DNA from: DAOTTI01 sp034437795
Lineage (GTDB): Bacteria > Chloroflexota > UBA11872 > UBA12225
DNA: 17,204 nt
Direction of reading: 5' to 3'
Assembly: GCA_034437795.1 (NCBI GenBank)
Contig: DAOTTI010000147.1
Location: 1-17,204 of the forward strand
The notes under the pieces were generated by a model. The model had not been told where the DNA came from and did not search any database. It saw nothing but the letters and a program-made list of their open reading frames with translations. Both the position numbers and the translations under genes were made by a program. Shown one piece after another: positions 13,954-17,204 of this stretch; within the stretch, counting starts at the first letter, position 1, and every line of letters starts with the position of its first letter.

Positions 13954-14010
13954 GACCGGAGCAGTGGCGCAGGCGGCCGTCGCTCGCGGGGGCGCAAGCG
14001 GGGCCGAGAA

Positions 14011-14041
14011 GGGGCCGGGCGGCACCGGCCCCTGCTCGTTT
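14011..14041 (+). terminator. Probable terminator of the zinc-ribbon gene
   Basis: GGGGCCGG at 14011-14018 pairs perfectly with CCGGCCCC at 14025-14032 around a 6-nt loop, followed by TGCTCGTTT. The hairpin is strong but the T-run is poor. Confidence 0.6.
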
Positions 14042-14062
14042 ACGGTACACTAGTCCCGATTA

Positions 14063-14149
14063 GTGACCGGCTGCCGGCTGCATGGTGAGCGTGATGAGCG
14101 AGCGACGCCCGCTGACGTCGAGCTGATGACGCCGAGAGTGGCCGGTCAC
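14063..14149 (+). promoter_or_regulatory. Long-range inverted repeat in the rpsU leader
   Basis: GTGACCGGC at 14063-14071 is the exact reverse complement of GCCGGTCAC at 14141-14149. The stem would close a 69-nt domain that ends 7 nt before the ribosome site of rpsU (14157-14167). A possible -10 (TACACT, 14046-14051) just upstream would put the whole stem in the mRNA. Confidence 0.45.
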
Positions 14150-14174
14150 GCGCCGGAAAGGAGGTGAGAACCAG

Positions 14175-14441
14175 ATGTACGTAACCCTCCGTGAAGGAGA
14201 GACGCAGGAGGCTCTGCTGAAGCGCTTCCAGCGCAGTGTCCAGAACTCGGGCCTGCTGCGAGAGGTCAAGGCCAAGCGGTTCTTCATCTCTAACGGCGAG
14301 AAGGCGCGGATTGCCGCGCGCAAGTCGGCCGCGCGCCACCGGCGGCGTGCGCGTAAGGAGGCGGGGCTGGAGAGCCCGGCGACGGCCCCCAAGCGGAAGG
14401 GCCGTGGCGGCGGCGCGCCTCGGCCAGCGCCCAGCGCCTAA
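14175..14441 (+). CDS. rpsU: 30S ribosomal protein S21 (bS21)
   Basis: An 88-residue small-subunit protein that sits near the mRNA exit and anti-Shine-Dalgarno region of the 30S subunit. The first 60 residues match bS21: REGETQEALLKRFQRSVQNS, GLLREVKAKRFFISNGEKAR, then the basic helix RKSAARHRRRARKE. A C-terminal extension of about 25 residues, rich in Ala, Pro, Gly and basic residues, makes it longer than the usual 58-70. The ribosome site is near perfect (AAAGGAGGTGA, 7 nt before ATG). The leader contains a long inverted repeat, and a clean intrinsic terminator follows the gene. The adjacent zinc-ribbon gene upstream may be co-regulated but is separated by its own hairpin. Confidence 0.95.
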   Translation: MYVTLREGETQEALLKRFQRSVQNSGLLREVKAKRFFISNGEKARIAARKSAARHRRRARKEAGLESPATAPKRKGRGGGAPRPAPSA

Positions 14442-14510
14442 CCACAGGTTGGCAGCCTGCGCCTGCTGCTCATGGCCCCGCTGCTCATGGCACGGTGCGG
14501 GCACAGTGAG

Positions 14511-14545
14511 GCCCCCTTCGCGAGGAGGGGGCTTTTCCATTTTTC
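14511..14545 (+). terminator. Intrinsic terminator after rpsU
   Basis: GCCCCCT pairs with AGGGGGC, extended by a wobble and a C-G pair closing a GCGA (GNRA-type) tetraloop, at 14511-14532. It is followed by TTTT, CCA and a second T-run. The downstream tract repeats TTTTCCAT three times (14533-14557). Confidence 0.85.
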
Positions 14546-14571
14546 CATATTTTCCATTGCGCCCGGTTGAC

Positions 14572-14584
14572 CTGCCGACGGCAG
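14572..14584. promoter_or_regulatory. Palindrome CTGCCGACGGCAG, possible operator
   Basis: A perfect 6-bp inverted repeat about a single central A, in the spacer before the cupin gene. It lies upstream of a candidate -10 (TACGAT, 14613-14618). Confidence 0.35.
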
Positions 14585-14632
14585 AGCGGCAGCGCCAGCA
14601 ATGCCAATTGGGTACGATGCGACGTGGTCACA

Positions 14633-14646
14633 CATCATGAATGATG
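14633..14646. promoter_or_regulatory. Palindrome CATCATGAATGATG in the cupin leader
   Basis: A perfect 6-bp inverted repeat about GA, 6 nt before the AGGAG ribosome site and just after a candidate -10 at 14613-14618. It could be an operator overlapping the transcription start or a small RNA hairpin. Confidence 0.35.
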
Positions 14647-14665
14647 CACGGTAGGAGAAAGACAG

Positions 14666-15112
14666 ATGAGTCGCAGCGAACCGGGCCGGCGTGCCGGTGA
14701 CATGCGCTTCATCACGCCGGATGACGTGGAGACGCAGGTCTTCGAGTGGGGGACGCTCAAATGGCTGGCCGAGCCGCGCGTCTCCAGCTCGCAGCGCTTC
14801 AGCCAGGGGGTGGTGCTGCTGCTCCCCGGCAAAGGGCATACGCGCCATAACCATCCCGGCGTCGAGGAGACGCTGTACATCGTGTCCGGGAGCGGCCGCC
14901 AGATGGTGGAGGACCCGGAAGGCACGCCGGTGTACCGGCAGGTCAGCGCCGGCGACATGGTGCACATTCCGGCCGGCGTCTACCACGAGACGATCAATAC
15001 CGGCTGGGAGCCGATGAAGATCATCGCCACCTACGCGCCCCACGGACCGGAGGCGCTCCTGCGCTCGCTGCCAGACGTGAAGATCCTGCCGCCCGGTGAG
15101 CTGCCGGCCTAA
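14666..15112 (+). CDS. Cupin-domain protein
   Basis: A 148-residue single-domain cupin, a small beta-barrel metal-binding protein. Motif 1 is clear: G57, H61-N-H63, E67/E68 and G75 in GHTRHNHPGVEETLYIVSG. Motif 2 is PAGVYHETIN with P102, G104, H107 and N111. The metal set His, His, Glu, His is therefore complete. Cupins of this size include isomerases, dioxygenases and binding proteins, and nothing here singles out a substrate. The ATG at 14666 has AGGAG (14653-14657) about 8 nt upstream; a later in-frame ATG (residue 13) has no ribosome site. The gene stands alone after the rpsU terminator, with two palindromes upstream that may control it. Confidence 0.9.
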   Translation: MSRSEPGRRAGDMRFITPDDVETQVFEWGTLKWLAEPRVSSSQRFSQGVVLLLPGKGHTRHNHPGVEETLYIVSGSGRQMVEDPEGTPVYRQVSAGDMVHIPAGVYHETINTGWEPMKIIATYAPHGPEALLRSLPDVKILPPGELPA

Positions 15113-15187
15113 CCGGCAGGCTTCGTGGGAAGAACGCCAGCCTGCAGTATTCACGAGTGGAGCCCTCACCGCCGCCCGCTGCGCGGG

Positions 15188-15210
15188 CTCCCGCTCTCCC
15201 AGAAGGAGCG
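15188..15210. repeat. Palindromic intergenic repeat (copy 5, degraded)
   Basis: CCCGCTC at 15188-15194 and GAGCGGG at 15204-15210 with a 9-nt loop; a decayed relative of copy 3. Another decayed copy may lie near 15262-15292. Confidence 0.5.
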
Positions 15211-15322
15211 GGGACACTTCGCCGGCCGTGGATCATCCAGGCTAGGGGCAGTGGGACTTGTTCCCCTTCTCCGCGTCCGAGCGGGGGCGGTGGAGCCCAG
15301 CTACCCGGCCGTGGTTCTCATT

Positions 15323-15350
15323 CCCCCTCTCCCGCGTGCGGGAGAGGGGG
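15323..15350. repeat. Palindromic intergenic repeat (copy 6)
   Basis: CCCCCTCTCCC, loop GCGTGC, GGGAGAGGGGG: a perfect 11-bp stem, followed by CCAGGGAGTGA, the flank also seen in copy 4. Confidence 0.8.
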
Positions 15351-15476
15351 CCAGGGAGTGACGGCTGCCCTCCGTGCGGCGCGCCCCCGGCCGATGGGGA
15401 TGACGGCCGCTGCGCCCGCTGATCCGGAAGTGCCGTGCCCACCCCAGAACGCTGCCAATGGCGTTTGACAGAGCAC

Positions 15477-15546
15477 GAGCGAGTGGCGAGTGCCGAGGAG
15501 CGAGTGGCGAGTGCCGAGGAGCGAGGAGCGAGTGGCGAGGAAGGAG
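15477..15546. repeat. Heptanucleotide tandem repeat
   Basis: Ten consecutive 7-mers: GAGCGAG, TGGCGAG, TGCCGAG, GAGCGAG, TGGCGAG, TGCCGAG, GAGCGAG, GAGCGAG, TGGCGAG, GAAGGAG. Nine end in CGAG. The first six form a perfectly duplicated 21-bp unit. The seven-base period resembles short tandemly repeated repetitive sequences known from cyanobacteria. Confidence 0.85.
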
Positions 15547-15629
15547 CCGGCACCCTGGCCCGCTTCCAGAGAGGGGGAATAGCTCAACCTGGCGCAGAGG
15601 GAGACGGGGGGCGGCTCAACCGGAGCGGC

Positions 15630-16487
15630 TCAGCCTCGGCTGAAGCCGGAGGGGACGGATGGCGGGCGTAGCTCTCGGGCGGCCTGCTCCACCGTTGCGC
15701 CGCCGTGGATGATCTCGCCGAGGGCGGCGCACATCCGGTCGGGACGCTCGTGGGTGACGATGTTACGTCCGAAGACGATGCCGCGGGCGCCGGCGCGCAG
15801 GGCGTCGTAGCAGGCGCGCAGGGCGTCGACGGGGTCCTCTTTGGCGGGGCCGCCCAGGCAGAGCACGGGCACGTAGCACTCTGCCACCACGCCAGCGGCG
15901 TATTCTTCGGCCGGGGCGACGTAGTGCACCTTGACGAAGTCGGCGCCGCACTCGGCGCCGATGCGGGCCGCCTTGGCCACGTTGGGGATGGTGTGCGCCG
16001 CCGTGTCCTGGAAAGAGACGGGGATCGGCTCGGCCAGCAGGGGCAGGCCCCAGGCGTCGCAGGCGGCGGCCAGGCGCCGCAGATCGGTGAGCTTGGTGTC
16101 CACGGGGTTATCCGGAAAGACCTTGAGCTCCACGGCATCGGCGCCGAAGCGGAGCGCCCGCTCGACCCCCGCCTCGGCCAGGGCGTCCTCGGTGAGCCCA
16201 TCGAGGCCGATGATCAGGCCTCGCCCGCGGAGCACGTGCGCCGTGGCGCGGGCCATGCCGAACGTGGTCAGGATGGCATCGGCGCCGCCGTCGACGACGT
16301 GGCGGACCGCCTTCACGGGGTCATGCAGACCCCTGGCCGGGCCATGGCGGGCCCCGTCCATGGCTACGACCAGGGCCTTCCCGTCCGGCGCAAAGATGTG
16401 GTACATACGCCGCTTGACGAACTGAGGGGCCGCCTGCGGGGCCGCTTCCGTGGCGGCGGCTTGGGCGTGCTCGAGGGTGGCGGTCAT
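15630..16487 (-). CDS. DhnA-type class I aldolase (fructose-bisphosphate aldolase/LsrF family)
   Basis: A 285-residue TIM-barrel aldolase of the DeoC/LacD/DhnA group, which forms a Schiff base with its substrate; members include archaeal-type fructose-1,6-bisphosphate aldolase, LsrF and aminodideoxyheptulosonate synthases. Evidence: ALVVAMDGARHGP at 38-50 (D44), GGADAILTTFGMA, DAVELKVFPDN with K122, LPLLAEPIPVSF, the Schiff-base lysine K186 in GADFVKVHY, the phosphate loops LCLGGP at 209-214 and GARGIVFGRNI at 233-243, and the late helix ALGEIIHGGATVEQA. Start ATG 16487 was chosen for AGGAG 8 nt upstream; the open frame to 16718 lacks any signal. It is transcribed away from the sigma-factor gene. 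The N-terminal 20 residues are Ala/Gln-rich. Which sugar phosphate it uses cannot be decided from sequence alone. Confidence 0.88.
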   Translation of the reverse strand: MTATLEHAQAAATEAAPQAAPQFVKRRMYHIFAPDGKALVVAMDGARHGPARGLHDPVKAVRHVVDGGADAILTTFGMARATAHVLRGRGLIIGLDGLTEDALAEAGVERALRFGADAVELKVFPDNPVDTKLTDLRRLAAACDAWGLPLLAEPIPVSFQDTAAHTIPNVAKAARIGAECGADFVKVHYVAPAEEYAAGVVAECYVPVLCLGGPAKEDPVDALRACYDALRAGARGIVFGRNIVTHERPDRMCAALGEIIHGGATVEQAARELRPPSVPSGFSRG

Positions 16488-16511
16488 CGCTCGCTCTCCT
16501 TTTGTCACGCA

Positions 16512-16520
16512 ATCGTACCA
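16512..16520 (-). promoter_or_regulatory. Candidate extended -10 promoter for the aldolase gene
   Basis: On the minus strand TGGTACGAT fits TGnTAnnnT. Start near 16505 would give a leader of about 18 nt with the AGGAG site. The hexamer and its flanks (GGTACGAT, then GCG) recur before the cupin gene. Confidence 0.45.
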
Positions 16521-16583
16521 GGCTGGCCAGGGGCAGCGGGCCTGCGATGGGGACGCTAAACGAGACCAAACGAAACTCGGGTG

Positions 16584-16612
16584 TTGACTTCCCCTGGAGA
16601 GACGTGTAATGT
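16584..16612 (+). promoter_or_regulatory. Strong sigma-70-type promoter upstream of the sigma-factor gene
   Basis: TTGACT at 16584-16589, a 17-bp spacer, and TAATGT at 16607-16612. This is the best promoter match in the window. The expected start near 16619 leaves a leader of about 217 nt before the TTG at 16836. Confidence 0.75.
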
Positions 16613-16729
16613 GGGAACTAGCACAAACGGTAGCGGCGAAACCGTGCCTTCCCTTCCGGTGGCCCAGCTCGATCTCGCTCGTGCGCGCACGCCCGGCGCC
16701 CGTGGTGTCTTGTGGCACCGCGGTTGATT

Positions 16730-16809
16730 GCGCGCGTCGCGAGCGGGTCCCTGATCAGCGCGCGCCACCTTTTGGGGGAATGTCCGGGTCGGCGCGCGAC
16801 CGCGAGCGA
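16730..16809 (+). promoter_or_regulatory. Structured leader of the sigma-factor mRNA
   Basis: CGCGCGCC at 16759-16766 pairs with GGCGCGCG at 16791-16798 (8 bp, 24-nt loop containing CTTTTGGGGGAATG). Near-identical direct repeats GCGCGCGTCGCGAGCG (16730-16745) and GCGCGCGACCGCGAGCG (16793-16809) overlap one arm, so alternative pairings are possible. Confidence 0.4.
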
Positions 16810-16835
16810 GTGAGCTCTAGAAGGGACTGGCGAGC

Positions 16836-17204
16836 TTGGACCGGGATCTATCGGAACTGGCGCTCCACAAGTTGGTCGCGGAAGAGGACGAGACCTCGCT
16901 TGGCATCCCCATCACCGAGCGGACGGCCTGGGAGTATGGAGCTACGCTGCCGGAGGTGGAGGTCACCGCGGAGCAGCTGGACTCGGCCGAGGCGCTCTAC
17001 ATGCGCGACATCCGCCGCTACAACCTCCTGACGGCCGAGGAGGAGGTGACGCTGGCGGAGACGCGGGAGATCGGCGAGGCCGCTGCCGAAAGGCTGCGCA
17101 CCCTCCCGCCGGATGATCCGCGGCGGGCGGAGCTGGAGCCGCTGGCCCGCGCCGGGGCCGCCGCGCGGCGGCGCCTGATCGAGTGCAACCTGCGCCTGGT
17201 CGTC
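16836..17204 (+). CDS. RNA polymerase sigma-70 family factor, 3' end missing
   Basis: The first 123 residues of a primary-type sigma factor, which directs RNA polymerase to promoters. Around 54-75 is region 1.2 (LYMRDIRRYNLLTAEEEVTL), followed by an acidic helix and then the start of region 2.1, ARRRLIECNLRLVV, where the window ends. An unusual N-terminal 50 residues (acidic, with ITERTAWEYGA) precedes region 1.2. The start is taken as TTG at 16836: AGAAGGGA lies about 9 nt upstream, an in-frame TAG at 16818-16820 closes the frame above, and no ATG occurs before residue 50 or so. Regions 2.2-4 cannot be seen, so RpoD and a group 2 (SigA-like alternative) factor are both possible. A strong promoter and long structured leader precede it. 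Confidence 0.88.
   Translation, partial: MDRDLSELALHKLVAEEDETSLGIPITERTAWEYGATLPEVEVTAEQLDSAEALYMRDIRRYNLLTAEEEVTLAETREIGEAAAERLRTLPPDDPRRAELEPLARAGAAARRRLIECNLRLVV

Larger units (their letters stand above)
15113..15629. other. Repeat-rich intergenic spacer (about 520 bp)
   Basis: No gene is supported. It carries two or three palindromic repeat copies and a heptanucleotide tandem array, then plain sequence to the stop of the convergent aldolase gene. Crossing frames are Arg/Pro/Ser-rich or simple repeats such as SALATR. Confidence 0.65.

Noticed and set aside
16609..17031. Open frame starting with ATG in the sigma-factor leader
   Set aside because: Its ATG lies inside the -10 element, so the mRNA would not contain it, and the frame overlaps the sigma-factor gene out of phase.
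1..17204. tRNA, rRNA or riboswitch genes
   Set aside because: Read-through found no T-loop/acceptor pattern, no rRNA-like sequence and no recognised aptamer; small or unusual RNAs could still be missed by eye.

Overview
The window is GC-rich bacterial DNA (roughly 65-70% G+C by eye) with tightly packed genes, several GTG, TTG or even CTG starts, and intergenic spaces full of short palindromic repeats. The gene styles fit Chloroflexota, perhaps a Thermomicrobia-like lineage: paired CxxC zinc ribbons of the CxxC-x17-CxxC type, an S21 protein with a basic tail, a DhnA-type aldolase, a ligase-associated MBL exonuclease and a CBM34-type amylase. That placement is an inference from family resemblance, not from a marker gene.

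Layout, left to right: (1) 2-2270, plus strand: the C-terminal two thirds of an FtsK/SpoIIIE DNA translocase, cut by the window edge, then a divergent CinA C-terminal domain (PncC-like) protein. (2) 2297-5861, minus strand: two unrelated metallo-beta-lactamase-fold hydrolases, a TPR protein and a 55-residue unknown protein. The spacers between them carry direct and inverted repeats. (3) 5862-6418: a gene-free spacer containing an array of degenerate 17-bp direct repeats that stops 4 bp upstream of a good sigma-70 promoter. That promoter drives (4) a threonine synthase-like PLP enzyme (6419-7480), followed on the same strand by an N-acyl-D-amino-acid deacylase family amidohydrolase (7687-9279). 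(5) 9377-12648, minus strand: a sugar-type ABC substrate-binding lipoprotein and, just downstream, a neopullulanase-like GH13 enzyme, plausibly one maltodextrin uptake and breakdown unit, although no permease or ATPase gene is in view. (6) 12649-13602: a spacer of about 950 bp full of hairpin repeats. (7) 13603-15112, plus strand: a double zinc-ribbon protein that appears to start with CTG, ribosomal protein S21, and a cupin. (8) 15113-15629: more hairpin repeats and a heptanucleotide tandem repeat. (9) 15630-16487, minus strand: a DhnA-type class I aldolase. (10) 16836-17204, plus strand: the start of a group 1/2-like sigma-70 factor, cut by the right edge, with a near-consensus promoter and a leader of about 217 nt.

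Most of the genes are ordinary housekeeping or accessory metabolism and do not form one defined system. The observations most worth a second look are regulatory or structural: the 17-bp array against the threonine synthase promoter, the CTG-initiated zinc-ribbon gene, the S21 and sigma-factor leaders, the two-copy alternative-hairpin element near 5.6 kb, and probable leaderless promoters on the two MBL genes. I saw no tRNA, rRNA, CRISPR array, transposase or phage gene.
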